Positions 31,600 to 42,949 are shown, counted from the first letter of the stretch. The stretch is DNA of 64,000 nt from Apodemus sylvaticus (GCF_947179515.1 NC_067491.1:11404027-11468026); one strand, 5' to 3'. A program made the numbers and translations. The notes: a model not told the origin generated them from the sequence alone.

Positions 31600-32195
31600 A
31601 ATGCTTGCATCACCTTTTATTTAATAGCTGGATGATAGCCAATTGTAAACAGATACCATGTTTTGTTCCTTTACCAGTTGATGGACATTTTTGTACACAT
31701 GGCTATACAGAGACATGTTCCAGTTCTTTCAAACACACATGCTGAAGAAGAGCTTCTGTCTTAGATGGCAACACTGCATCGAGTTTTCAGGATTGCCACA
31801 CATTTTGTCCACACACAATCTCATGTTCTCAGGTGTGTGCTCTGATTTTTCTGCATTCTCACCAGCACTTGTTATAATGCGCCTTTCTATTTAGCCTTCC
31901 GCATGAATGTGAAGTGACCTTTGATTATGTCTGTGTGACATTTCCCTTATGGCCAGTTCTGTTAGACATATTTCATCATTGTGTGTGATTGTTGGTCATC
32001 TGTATCTTCTATGGAAAACTTTTCTATTATCATTATTATTATTTTGCCCATTTTAAGCTAATATATCTATACTCACTTTTTGAGTTGTAAGAGAAATTCT
32101 TGATACGGATTTCTTCCTAGATATTTTCTCCCAAATCTTTGGGCTGTATTTTTTCACTTTCTTAATGATACCCTGTTTTGAATTCTGATGACTTC
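31600..32195 (-). mobile_element. Ancient L1 3' region (mammalian L1M type)
   Basis: Antisense of the ORF2 C-terminal region: CCAGTTGATGGACATTTTTG, ATTCTCACCAGCACTTGTTA, TGAATGTGAAGTGACCTTTG, TTGAGTTGTAAGAGAAATTC and AGATATTTTCTCCCAAATCT occur in the order expected of old L1. No open frame survives. It is cut on the right by a younger rodent repeat at about 32.2 kb. Confidence 0.85.
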
Positions 32196-32202
32196 TGATG
32201 TA

Positions 32203-32605
32203 TTGGCTGGTTTTGTGTCAAATTGACAGAAGCTAGAGTCATCAGAGAGGAAAGAACCTCTATTGAGAAAATGCCTCCATAAGATCCAGCTGTAGGCAGG
32301 CCTGTAGAACATTTTCTTGCGTAGTGATGAATATCGTGGGTGCAGGAGGGCCCAGCTCACTGGTGCCACCTCTGTGTGGGTGGCATTGGGCTGTAAAACA
32401 AGCTGAGGAAGGGACACATGGACAGCAAGCTCCTAAGCAGTGTCTGTGGCCTCTGCTTCAGGTCCTGCTACATGGTTTCTGCCTTCAGCTGCTGCCCTGA
32501 GTTCCCATCACGATGGCCTTTGAGCTATGGGATGAAGTAAATCTTTTCTTCCCAGCTGCTTTTGGTAATGGTGTTTATACCAGTGATAGAAAGCACATAG
32601 CGTTA
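32203..32605 (+). repeat. Rodent ~400-bp interspersed repeat (family unnamed)
   Basis: GGCTGGTTTTGTGTCAAATT, AAGCTAGAGTCATCAGAGAG, GAAAATGCCTCCATAAGATC, GGGCCCAGCTCACTGG and TTTTGGTAATGGTGTTTATA are its marker words. It follows the ancient L1 directly, so it probably inserted into or beside it. Confidence 0.82.
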
Positions 32606-32609
32606 AGTG

Positions 32610-33085
32610 CCCTTCCCATTCATTTTGACTCCTGTGCTGGTTTTCAACAGTGACTTTAGTGCTCGTGTCCCAGGGCAGTTCTGCTGACACTTCAGGCTTT
32701 AGATTCAGGATCTTACTGGTTTCAAGGTATACTATGGCCCCGCCTCTTACACATCCTCTTGGTTAACTCCTCCCTCCCTGGCTGTGCCCTTGGCCACTCT
32801 TCAGAAGCCCTGCTCAGTAGGAGTGTGTTTAACATCACCTGTAAATTGCACTTGATTTTGTCTTCCTTTCTCTGTACATTCCTAACTCTCTTCTTACCCC
32901 AGGCAAATGTTCTGCTCTTCCACGTCCTGGACCACCTTGTGTGTCTGGCTTCCCTATAGTAACTATACTAGAACAGGCTGAGTGTCTTTGTAGTCTTGGG
33001 TGTGATTTTCAAAGGCATTTCAGTCAAACTATTAGGACACCAGAACTAGCCATTGGAGGTTTTGACTACTGTATGGAAGATCAGT
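32610..33085. other. Unique sequence, no recognised feature
   Basis: No repeat or coding signature recognised. Confidence 0.45.
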
Positions 33086-33089
33086 TGTT

Positions 33090-33232
33090 CTCTCTCCCTC
33101 CCTCTCCCTCTCCTTCCTCTTCCCCCTCTCCCCCTTCTCCTCCCTCTCCTCCCTTTCCCCTCCCCTTCCCCTCCCTCTCCCTTCCCTTCTCCTCCCCCTT
33201 CCTCTCCCTCCTTCTCTCCCTCTCTTTCTCCC
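33090..33232. repeat. ~140-bp polypyrimidine (CCCTCT/CCCTTC) tract
   Basis: Almost every base on this strand is C or T, in CTCCCTCTCC and CCTTCCCC units. Such homopyrimidine stretches can adopt triplex structures, and the Pro/Ser- and Arg/Glu-rich frames are artefacts. Confidence 0.95.
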
Positions 33233-33239
33233 CAACCTA

Positions 33240-33670
33240 TGGGGAGAGCACTTAATCAATAGATGTTATCTAAAGGGCGTGGTTGAGTGGCTAACTGACT
33301 TCTAGGAGGTTAAGCCCCAAATCAACCTGACTACTTCCGGGTCATAATTTTGGACAGATTATTTCTGCTTAGCCCTAACTGTGTCATGTTACTAGCTGGA
33401 AAGTGCTCTCCCCAGTCTCTCTTGCAGTCCAATTGGTTTGACTAAATATGGTGTGCCTTGTGCCCTGGGCGTGGTTTCCCGTAGGGCACTAATATATAGG
33501 CTCCTGTGGTATTTTCTTTAGCTGACTGTCCTCCAGCTCTGCACAGATAGTAACAATGTGGCAACACAGTAGCCATTCCGTTCATAGTCTCTCTGCCAGG
33601 TCTTGAATTTGCTAGCTTCTCTGGCTTGATTGTGTCTCCAAGAAGGGCCATGCTGGCTGTTGTGACACTG
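33240..33670. other. Unique sequence upstream of a CRE palindrome
   Basis: No repeat recognised. A TATA-like AATATATAGG lies at about 33489-33499. Confidence 0.4.
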
Positions 33671-33671
33671 A

Positions 33672-33679
33672 TGACGTCA
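33672..33679. promoter_or_regulatory. Perfect CRE palindrome TGACGTCA
   Basis: The context is CTGATGACGTCATGC. CREB/ATF-family consensus of 8 bp; the CpG is retained although mouse non-coding DNA is CpG-poor. Not within a recognised repeat. Confidence 0.5.
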
Positions 33680-34878
33680 TGCTATGCAGTGGTTAGCAGG
33701 AATTTTTTTTTCCCATTCTGTTTTTAATCGTGACTGTGAGACACGGTAGCAAAGCAAAATGAAACAGTTAGGGAGGACCGTGGGAGCACATATGGGTGGG
33801 GGGGTCTGTAGCCCTGCTCCTGAGCGCCGGGCGCACAGTTGCTCCTGGGTTTTTTAATCTCCACAGGTTTCAGAAACAACGAATGTACCTTTTGTGTTTA
33901 ATGGACAGTGCTGTTTGGGGGAATTTCTCCCTGTGTGTAAGGGTGGGTCTCCTCCCCCATCTGTCCTAACAGCTCTGGAGTGGCTGTATGAAGTACTTGA
34001 AGTACAGTGGTCACAGGACTATGTCTCAGAAAGCACACTTGACTACACACTTCAAGTCAAAGGAAAAGAGAAACCTTAATAATCACAAGCTTTCTTCATA
34101 AATCATGGTTTAGTTGAGCTGCTGGCAGCCTTAGCCTCAAAACCACCACGTCTGCTGGTACCTGGGAATGCATGTACCCCGTGTGTGCCCCGCGTGTGGC
34201 TTTGTCTAGCCTACTGTACCTGACCCTCATCTCCCCCTAGAGACTTCACTAGAAGCAGCTGCTGCTGACTCTACTGCTGCTGAGATAAGATCAACCTTTG
34301 ACATTCCTCAGCCCAAACCACTGTCCCCACCCCAACCCCCCTCTGAGCTTTCAAAGCTCCCTCTGCAGCCCTGGGAGTCACACTGCCTGTGAACTCCTGG
34401 CAACCATCTCGGACTGTAAAATATTTAAGCATCCCGCTGATCCTATTTCTAAGAGGTGTTAAATGTTTTAGAAGCCTGCCTAAACAGTCCTGTCTAATTC
34501 TGGTTTCCTCGCTCGGAGGAAGTGTCTATCAATAACCCTAAACTACTGGCTTCTAATTTTAGGGATAACCAAGGTAGGATCAGGAGAGGAAACGCAGTCT
34601 TCCTCATTGATGTCCCCCTGTCATTTTGCTCCAGAAGCCTATAATTAGCTCTATTTTCTCCACCTGTAATACCTGTTTAGATTTAAAACTGTGCTGGCGA
34701 GATAGTGAGTCATGCGCTGGGCTGGGAATTAGAGGTTCACTACATCCTGCTTTTGGATACTTGGATGAATGGGATTGTAGCAGAAGGAGAGGGGAGCCCA
34801 GCAGACTGCTTCAAGTTGGGGGAAATGTCTCAGGGCCCTCGCCCCCCAGTTGGTGTCTGAAATAGCTGGTATTGCTTA
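33680..34878. other. Unique sequence, possible conserved block at 34.4-34.7 kb
   Basis: The 34420-34680 stretch is free of repeats, with words such as GAGGTGTTAAATGTTTTAG and CCTATAATTAGCTC. A short B3-head-like fragment (CTGGCGAGATAGTGAGTCAT) follows at about 34694. Conservation is a guess. Confidence 0.3.
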
Positions 34879-34879
34879 A

Positions 34880-34880
34880 C

Positions 34881-34914
<34 letters not shown>

Positions 34915-34945
34915 AGTGTGTGTGTGTGCGCGCGCGCGCGCGCTT
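34880..34945. repeat. (TG)n-(CG)n alternating tract
   Basis: About 15 TG units, a GAGAG interruption, more TG, then about nine CG units. This is the longest alternating CG run in the window. Confidence 0.95.
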
Positions 34946-35580
34946 GCACGCTTTGCTCTTTGCTGTACGTAGCTGCCGGTGGGCGGCTGTGTCCTTTATA
35001 ACCTGGGACAGTCAGCTGCAGTAAATGAATGGTATAATTGTAGCCCTGCACTATAATGAAAGCTATAGGAGCACGCATATGCTCACACACTCAAAATAAC
35101 TTACTGTACTTTCCAGTAGTACCCTGGGGCCTTGATTAAGTAAAGGAAGGGCTTCTAGAACAGGCAGAGCCTCTACCCAGAAGGATTAAATTCTCTTGTG
35201 AGAGGCTCTCCAGTTGTTGCTTGTAACACTATCTTAAATGTCTGGTAGGAGAATTAAACGCTTCTCTTTTTTAGTTCTCTATGAAGCCTCACCAGATGAG
35301 TGCTGGAGTTAGGGGTTGGGTACTAATTCTCCTTGAACTGCTGATCCTTTTCTTCCCTTGTGATGCAACTGTGTGGAAAGTCTTACCATTGCTACCTCTG
35401 TGTTATCTACCTGGAATGCTGTTCCTGGTGCCCTGGAGTATATTTTTGTGGTAGATTTTTCCCCTCTCTTACTGAAAGAGTCCTCCTCTGACAATAACCT
35501 AGGTTCTTGAATTTTAGCACCTGCCCTACTGGTCTGTTGACTGCAACAGATGTAACCAGGCGGTCTGGTTTGTTTCTCTG
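34946..35580. other. Unique sequence, no recognised feature
   Basis: Two overlapping minus-strand frames near 35.3-35.6 kb show no motif. Confidence 0.45.
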
Positions 35581-35584
35581 TCGC

Positions 35585-35885
35585 TCTGAGAAACACAGTA
35601 ACCAAATCAACTTAGGGAAGGGTTTGTTTGAGTTTACCTGTTAGAGTCCACCGTCAGCCTTGGCAGAAACCATGGAGGAACAGGCTAACCTGTTTGCTCT
35701 CTGTTAGCTTCCTTGTGCAGTCCCTGGCCTTCTTGCCTAGGGACGGCTCCACCCACAGTGGACGGCTCCACCCATAGTGGCCTGGTCTACGGACACACCC
35801 ACAAGCCAATCTAAAGGCAGCAGTTCCTCAGTTGTGGTTCCTTCTTCCCAAATGAACCTAGTTTGTGTCAGATTTATAATAAAAA
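35585..35885 (-). repeat. Rodent ~400-bp interspersed repeat, reverse copy
   Basis: CTCTGAGAAACACAGTAACC, AAGGGTTTGTTTGAGTTTAC and AACCTAGTTTGTGTCAGATT correspond to the reverse complement of the family at 21.8/32.2 kb. Inside it is a 19-bp tandem doublet GACGGCTCCACCCACAGTG (35742-35760, repeated 35761-35779 with one change). Confidence 0.7.
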
Positions 35886-35889
35886 ACCG

Positions 35890-37975
35890 ACTTGGTGCTC
35901 TTCCTCAGAGAAATAAGTATGAGTTTTTAAAGGTGAGCATTTAGAATTTTATAGCAACCTGACAGGCTAATTTTATGAGAGATTGAGTCTTTATGCCTTT
36001 ACCCTTTATTTCTACTGTAGTTTGAGGAATATGTTTGCTTCCGGCACCCCTTATCTGTCTCCTGTTCTAGACTGTAGGCTCCACGAGGGTAGAGCTTGTT
36101 TGGGAAGTATTTTTCAGTTATCATAACTTTGGTGTCCAGAATAAGGACACTTGTCTCATCAAACTGTCACCAAGGGAATCACTTGCCATTTGTAAAGATT
36201 AAGCTGTGCCTTTTGTCTCTGTGACAGTGGCTTTCTCCTGCTCTCCATGCTTCTGTTTCCTACTAAGTCCTTGAGGGCTGTTGACACCAGCTCTTGACCA
36301 CTTTCTGATCCCAAGGGTCAACGCTAGGTCTGGGTGTCACGAACGCTCAGGACACGCCTTTTACTTGATCACAGGGATGAATTCCGAGTACCCATTCCTT
36401 CCCTCTAGTGACCCCACTTGATTCATTTCCTCACAGTTGAATGAAATGTTTAGAACAGGCACAGAAGAATAGGCTCCCATGTCCTACAACAGAACCTAAG
36501 AGATGTAATTGTTTCCAAAATCATGAGTTCTTAGCACCAGCTTAGGTAGAACAACATAGGGTTCACATTTGATTACTTCAGACTTATACTGCCAGCAGGT
36601 CTCCAGATCAATTGTCAGTGCCATGACCCGGACCCCAGATCATTCTGACATGATCAATTGTCAGTGTTGTAAACCAGCCACTAGAGGCACACTTACTTCA
36701 CAGGTTTCAACTTTGGCAATTGTTCCCAGGCTGCTCCTCCCCCCCACCCCCCAAAAAAATAGAATCACTAAAGAAAAACTCTATAGGTTTCTAATTCATA
36801 GAAATATATGATTTCTTTACTATATGTGTCATTCTTCTTTATGTTAAACTATTTATTATTCCCCAGATCTACATAATCAGGAAGAGATCCATTTTGTTAC
36901 CTATTTGAATTCTACATCTTCTTTAACCAAGGGCTTGTTACATGAGCCACTTGAACTGAGTCAGGCGAGTTGGCTGTCTTTGTTGTCCGAGTTTAGTTTC
37001 TTTTAAGGTAAATTGAGGTTTTGAGGGGAAAAAAGTGGGCAGGATCAACTTCCATATGTATAAACTTGCTTTCAGAGAACCAGGCAATGTAAAAGTGTAA
37101 ATGCTATTCCAAATGTACCGGACTGCCTGATGTATTCTGTTTATAGGCAGAATAATTTGATAAAATGTTAAAACTGAGCTAGCTGCCTTCGTGGAGAAAT
37201 CAACTGTGTGAGGCAAAAGCAGCTAACAGAGGAGACAAGATCATAAAGCAGTGATCCACATTTTGAAGATTTTTAGCTGGAGACACCAAGAGGTCATAGC
37301 AACCATTGCCAAGGAGACCCATGCCGATGTGAAAAGCACGGAGGTCATGCAGATACCCGGAGACCTTCCATATTGATTAACAACCTTAAGGTTACTCATT
37401 CTCTCTTGCCTCTGATGCCTTCAACCTTTGAAGCAGCATTTATTAGAAAGATAAAGGAAAACCAAGTAGGGCTTGCCCTGGAGAGAAAAAGTGTTCTCAG
37501 AACAGAAGCTCCATTCAAAACAGTGTGAGCAGCCTTTTATAAACTTTCCGGGGCTGTTCAGAAGTTGGGGTATTAATGAGGTGGAGAAGCCCAGGACTGC
37601 AAGCTGCCCTCAGTTGTAGGTGGCAGCGGAGGCAGCGGTTGTTTTATTGAAAATGATGCAAAGTTAGGTTTGGGAGCTGGGAGCCTGCTTGCAGAAAGGG
37701 CTCTCTCATAATTCCTTCATTAGAACTGAGACAGAGTTTCACCACAGTGGAAGCCTCCCTTTTCTATCTTTAGGCTGCTGTTTCTTCAAGGTCCTTTTTT
37801 CAGGTAGATGGTGAGGGAATCTCACAGCATCCACGAGCCACAGAGATTTCCCTAGTTTACTTGGTCAATGTAGACTGACTGTCTGCAGTAGCCTAACCAG
37901 CTTAGTACCAGAGACAGGAAAAAGAAATGTTCCCCGTGGCCCGAGAAGAGAGGGATAAAATAGAACTCAGCTATG
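35890..37975. other. Unique sequence; possible L2 remnant
   Basis: ACTGTAGGCTCCACGAGGGT (about 36070) matches the L2 word ACTGTAAGCTCCATGAGGGC. Elsewhere, including 37.2-37.8 kb, no repeats are recognised; the 37250-37480 part with CCAAGGAGACCCATGCCGAT could be conserved. Confidence 0.35.
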
Positions 37976-37977
37976 AA

Positions 37978-38150
37978 TTCGGGGCTGACAAGATGACAAA
38001 GCCAAGAAAAGAGTTTGTTGTAAAAACGAGAGACCCAAGTTTGAGCCCCACAACCTGCACAAAGGTGGAAGGGGAGAATCAAATCCACAGAGTATCCTTC
38101 CTTTGACTTCTATCGAGTGCCTCCCCCACAAGATATTAATTAATAAATTA
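37978..38150 (+). repeat. B3-type SINE
   Basis: TTCGGGGCTGACAAGATGAC, CAAGTTTGAGCCCCACAACC, TGCACAAAGGTGGAAGGGGA and an A/T-rich tail (TTAATTAATAAATTAAT). Confidence 0.75.
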
Positions 38151-38154
38151 ATCC

Positions 38155-38655
38155 AGTAATTAAGTGGGGGTAGGGAGCTTGCCAGCAGTTAGCGTTGAGA
38201 GGGTCTAGTGGAGGTGATGTGGAGGTGTCTGAATCACGAGATCCAAGAAAATCGTGGCTACAGGGAAAGCTGGGAAAGAGGCAGCACTGGTGGCAGGAAC
38301 ATGGGCCCCGGAGAGATGCTGTCCACTGGACCTCGGTCATCGGGGTATGACCCATAATGACCTCTTCTGTGTCCCGCCCCTTCTCATTTATTTCTGATTA
38401 GTTAATTCTGGAGAATAGCTGTTGAGATTGTGGAAGGTGGTACCCAAAGTCAGGAGGCCAGGCCATTGGGAGCGCCGGACTCTCTTAGTTGGGACTGGTT
38501 AGCCATTTAGACATTAGACTGCTGGTTTCAGTTCTGACCTTTCCCTGCTAGGTTAGGTCCCCTTTAGATGTCACACCCTCACTTTCCGAATCCTCACTTG
38601 CATAAAACTTAGTTATGTTGCAAGCTTTGTGCCTACCCCACAGATTAGCCAAATT
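38155..38655. other. Unique sequence, no recognised feature
   Basis: Possibly a MIR trace near 38590, not firm. Confidence 0.35.
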
Positions 38656-38659
38656 AACA

Positions 38660-38760
38660 AATATCATCTATCTAATCTATCATCTGTCGTCTATGTATCA
38701 TTGATCTCTATCTGTCTATCATCTGTCTATCTGTCTGTCTGCCTGCCTATCTGTCTGTGT
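38660..38760. repeat. (TCTA)n/(TCTG)n microsatellite
   Basis: Degenerate CTAT/CTGT units covering about 100 bp. Confidence 0.92.
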
Positions 38761-39183
38761 TAGAATAAATACTGCCAGAAACATATCACTCTATGGCTAG
38801 TGTCATTTGTTCATATGTCATCATTCTTAGTCTGGAGTCCTCCCAAGTTATTGGAATCTCCATAGAGTATTCTCTGGGCCTGAGCTAATGAGAGGGAAGA
38901 CAGATCTTTCAGATGTATCTAGAATTCTTCAAGAGAGTATGTTCCATCTGGAGAGAGGGATACCAGTACCTGTGGCTGGGTGCTGGGTTGAGAATACACA
39001 GGGCAGTTAGTTCATAGGGAGAAGGAGTTCTGTTGTGAGTGAACCCTTCATCAGCTCAGCGCAGCCAGGTTTAGTCGTTGTGGGGCAGCCGCTGCGCTGC
39101 TGATTTTTTTTTTAAGTGAAGCCGCAGGCTGTGCTGCTAATTAAATAGATGTCATTTATGGAAGATTGTGCTTCTTAGTTCAG

Positions 39184-39190
39184 TGTGTGT

Positions 39191-39238
<48 letters not shown>
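39184..39238. repeat. (TG)n microsatellite
   Basis: About 25 TG units, the longest pure run in the window. Preceded by an AT-rich GCTAATTAAATAGATGTCAT segment. Confidence 0.96.
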
Positions 39239-39239
<1 letters not shown>

Positions 39240-39240
<1 letters not shown>

Positions 39241-39700
39241 GGTTGAGTATGTAGCCACTCTGAAGATGTGCTGTTTCTAATTTTAATACAGTCTCCATTC
39301 TAGATCCTGCTTAGGCCTAAGGTTGTGCTCTCTGGAATTCCTTCACACATGCCCTCCCCAGGCAACCTGAGAAAGCACTGAGGCGGCGCGTCTGTGGTGT
39401 TGGTTGTCCAGCAGGCCTTCAGGAAGGGGAGGGGCTGCCTCCCATTTCTCAGTCTCTCTCCTCCCTGTCGCTGGCCAACTAGAGATAATACAAGGTTACA
39501 TTGTGCCATCCTCCCTGGAAATGTGTGCTTACAAGAGACTTTCCTGGCACATCTGACCAAACTACAGAACTAACTAGAGCATTCCAAGCTGCTCTGTGCT
39601 TTAAAGTGGGGCGTGGAAGATGCTAGAAGAATTCAAGTAGTTCAAAGACACCAAGTACAGGTATCTTTTATTGGAGGGAGGTTATGTTATTATTGCAGAA
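39240..39700. other. Unique sequence, no recognised feature
   Basis: Nothing recognised; an (AATAAT)n run starts at about 39704. Confidence 0.4.
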
Positions 39701-39703
39701 TTA

Positions 39704-39890
39704 ATAATTAATAATAATAATAATAATTTAAAAGTACTGGGCAAAGTGATAAATTCTTTCTTTAATGACAACAACCATTCCATTCCCTAGTTTTATAGAT
39801 GAGAAGACATTCAACCAAGTAACTCACTCAAGTTAAGAAGAATAAGTAGAGACTTGACTTGAATGTCAAGGTTTGTGGCCCAAGAATTCC
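39704..39890 (+). repeat. (AAT)n run and MIR element
   Basis: (AAT)n at 39704-39728. ATTCCCTAGTTTTATAGATG, AGAAGACATTCAACCAAGTA and ACTCACTCAAGTTA then follow the MIR core (the usual CCATTTTACAGATGAGGAAACTG, in parts, then TAACTTGCCCAAG). Confidence 0.7.
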
Positions 39891-40144
39891 ATAGAGTAAG
39901 TGCAGTGTGTCCTGTTGCCTTGTTTGGGCTGGGCCAAGCATCCATCTGTTTATCCCTAAGTATCCATTGCGTGTGCCACGTATGCTTGAGACCTGTGCAC
40001 ACCGCGGTGGACAAGAATATCAAAGACACCACAGCTGGGAGTTCATAGTCTACAGGGAGAGGCAAGACAAACAAGAAAATGAATAAGCCAGCGTGGCAGA
40101 GACAGGGAGGGGGGAGGGGGAGGGAAGACAAATACTTTTTCCCC

Positions 40145-40194
40145 CATACTTCACAGATTGATATACACTCATACTTCACAGATTGATATACACT
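40145..40194 (+). repeat. Perfect 25-bp tandem duplication
   Basis: CATACTTCACAGATTGATAT plus ACACT occurs twice in a row (40145-40169 and 40170-40194) with no mismatch. Confidence 0.97.
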
Positions 40195-40574
40195 CTAATG
40201 GAAATGAAATTCCTGGAAGAGGCTCTGTAATTTTCATGTATTCAAGGGGAAAATAACCTAAAAACTCACCTGCAACTGTAACCTTTTCCTCATGTTGATT
40301 TTGATTCAACTATTACTTCTTAGGCTTTCTTATTGAGTCATTATAGAATGCAGATGTGTTTGAACCATAAAACATAGCAATATGATATCTATGTGTCGTC
40401 TACCACCTAATCTAAGGTGTGACCAGGTCTGCTGCCCTCTACCATGTTCAGCCCTTCCCACTGGGCAACAGCTCCCTAAGCTTTTTCTTCTCCTTTCTCT
40501 TACTTTTCATCTAAAAACAAAACAAAACAACACAAACAATCATGCCACCAAGCCTTTGATTTCAAAAATAGTAT

Positions 40575-41015
40575 CACCCTTCCATGTTGCTATGTAACCT
40601 CTGTCAATTCATTGTAACAGCTGGGTTCCGTTCTGTTGGGCAAACATGAAAAATCATTTGAGTCATTGACCTGTTGCTGGATATTTGGATGGTTTCCAGT
40701 TCTTAGCTGTCTGAAGAGGCCTGGTAAAGTTCTTAAGCATGTGCTCGGGCGCTTCTCCACAGAATGCTTCTGGGAGTGGAATCGCTAGATCATTGGATGC
40801 ATCAACCTTCAGCTTCTCTTGAGGTTATTGTATTGTTTTCCAAGTGGGTGGTACCAGTTTACCTTCCCACCCAGGCGTGACTAAGCATCCCAGCTGGCCC
40901 ACTTGGCACCGGCTCTTGATATTATAATACTTGCTGTATCCAATCTGTTGGATGTCAGATCAGTGCTAACTGTGTACCTCACTGGCTTTTCCCAGTAAGT
41001 AATGAGATGGAGCTT
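40575..41015 (-). mobile_element. Ancient L1 3' region
   Basis: Antisense ORF2 end: TTGCTGGATATTTGGATGGT, TCTGGGAGTGGAATCGCTAG, TTTCCAAGTGGGTGGTACCA and CCCACCCAGGCGTGA appear in the order of mammalian old L1. Strongly decayed. Confidence 0.8.
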
Positions 41016-41218
41016 TTGAGGTGATGTCAGACAGACAAAAGGATGAGGAGGAAGAGGTAACTGTATCAGACTAGAGGAGAATGGCTGAACCTCATTCGAG
41101 GTGTCCATGGAGCAGTGAGAAAGCTGTAGTGTAAAAGAGGTGAGCAGGAGGAGGATGCTGGAAAGGAAAATAAAGATCTTATGTCTCCTAGCCTCATCTT
41201 TAGTTATTCTTTAGGTGA

Positions 41219-41233
41219 TACATAGATAGATAG

Positions 41234-41264
<31 letters not shown>

Positions 41265-41460
41265 CGTAGATACATAGATAGATACATATATACATCGATA
41301 AATACATACATACATAGATGATAGATACATACATACATAGATACATTGATAGATACATACATACATAGATGATAGATAAGATAGGTAGATAGGTAGGTAG
41401 ATAAATAGGTAGATAAATAATACCTGATAAATTAATGACAGACAGATAGATGGTAGGTAG
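41219..41460. repeat. (GATA)n/(TACA)n compound microsatellite
   Basis: About 240 bp of GATA, TACA and GGTA units. The minus-strand frame of repeated Tyr-Leu-Cys-Met residues is an artefact. Confidence 0.96.
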
Positions 41461-41558
41461 GCACTGACTAATAGGTGGTAGAAGACGGTCCATGATCATC
41501 TCATCCATGTACTTTATAGTATTCCATGCTTACAACATCAGCTTATAAAGATGTTAGA

Positions 41559-41989
41559 TGTCTAGTCTGCCAACGAAATAAGTCAATTCAAGACAAATTA
41601 AAAATATAAAGGCAGGTTTATTGAGGGCAGCTCTTGAAAAGGTTCACCAGTCCCAAGGAATCGGACCAGGGAAATCACCACACTGACAGGAAGATGGATG
41701 GGGATAGGGCAGGAGAGGGACAGGAGTGTGGCATTTGGGGAATAGGGGAAAAAGAGAAGGCAGGCAGGGAGAGAGAAATGCAGAGAGACCAAAATGTCTG
41801 CATATAGGGAAGAGCCTCTAGGGGCAGGAAGTGCGGCCCCTGGGCTGAAAGTTCAGAGTGGGGGGTGGGGTGGGGAGCCCTACCTGTAACAAGGAGGCAC
41901 TGAAGGATGCTGGGAGAACCTGGAGGCCAGCTCCGCTTTGGTATGTTAAATAGGCACCTCAGCTGCTTGTCCCAGGTCTGAATCCAACA
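41559..41989 (-). mobile_element. Probable solo LTR
   Basis: Bounded by TG (TGTCTAGTCTGCC) and CA (GAATCCAACA). On the minus strand it starts TGTTGGATTC, carries a CTATATGC TATA-like word near 41802 and an AATAAA signal (read as TTTATT at 41619-41624), then a T-rich end. About 430 bp, with a pyrimidine-rich middle on the minus strand. No flanking target duplication was found and no internal retroviral sequence adjoins. The family is not assigned. Confidence 0.5.
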
Positions 41990-42288
41990 CTATTATATTT
42001 TAGTATTTTTAATTTGGCAAGTTCAAATTTAAGATGTAATTAGGATGAGGAAACTGTTCTGAGGTTGTAACAAGTCTTTTTTAAAAATATGATTTTTAAA
42101 AAAGCTTGAGATTATAGCTGCATAATTAACATAGTATTTAATAGTCAGTGTTATTCTGTCTCTGTAATCAAGATCATCGGCCTCTAAATGCTCATTAAAG
42201 ATTCCTTTATTACATGATATCAAGATCATTTCCTCTTATTAGGCTATGTAAGATACTATGAGTTTCTTAATTTTATTCGAGAACTATG
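41990..42288. other. Unique AT-rich sequence
   Basis: No feature recognised. Confidence 0.4.
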
Positions 42289-42289
42289 C

Positions 42290-42490
42290 ATGGAAGCTAG
42301 AGAGATGGCCCAGTGGGTAAGATCTCTGCTCATCCAGAGGGCCTCCCAGTACGCACCCTGCAGCTCACAACCATCTGTAACTCCAGTCCCAGGACATCTG
42401 ATGCCCTCTCCTGATGTCCGCAGGCACCAGGTATGTGCTTGGAGCACAGACATCCCCGCGGACAAAACATCCAAACACATAAAAGTCAGA
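42290..42490 (+). repeat. B2/B3A-type SINE
   Basis: GGAAGCTAGAGAGATGGCCC, AGTGGGTAAGATCTCTGCTC, CTGCAGCTCACAACCATCTG, TGATGCCCTCTCCTGATGTC and GGACAAAACATCCAAACACA follow the full B2/B3A order. Confidence 0.88.
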
Positions 42491-42743
42491 AGAAGTCCAC
42501 GTGATGGTTGTCACCATGTTGTTCATTTCACTTGGCCGCCACTTGAAAAGAGTCTCCAGTTGTACCACTGACTCTTAACAAATTGAAGTTAATTGATGGG
42601 TACACTGAATACTAACTTCCTGTGTCATTTGTACAGTTTGATACATGACCACAGGAAATGTCAGGGCTATGACCCTATCTTTAGGTTTCAACAGCTATAC
42701 TACTTTTCATATTATATTATTCAATCGAACGTATCAAAAACAC

Positions 42744-42868
42744 CAGCCTGGTGGCGCATGTCTTTAATTCCAGCACTCAAGAGACAGAGGCAGGAGGATT
42801 TCTGTAAGTTCACATAGGGAGCTTCAGGACAACATAGAGAGATCTTGTCTCTTAAGTTTTTGTTTTTG
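42744..42868 (+). repeat. B1 SINE (older), (GTTTTT)n tail
   Basis: CCAGCCTGGTGGCGCATGTC, TTTAATTCCAGCACTCAAGA and GAGGCAGGAGGATTTCTGTA, ending ATCTTGTCTC. Unusually, a T-rich (GTTTTT)n run follows instead of an A-tail. Confidence 0.8.
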
Positions 42869-42949
42869 TTTTTGTTTTTGAAAAACCCTTATATGGGGCA
42901 TGGGTTGGTGGTAGAAGGGTAAAGAGGTAAGAAAGAAAAGGACAGGGTC

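Noticed and set aside
37250..37330. RFX-type X-box (GAGGTCATAGCAAC) near CCATTGCCAAGG
   Set aside because: Only the right half matches the GTNRCC(N)RGYAAC-type consensus; too weak to list.
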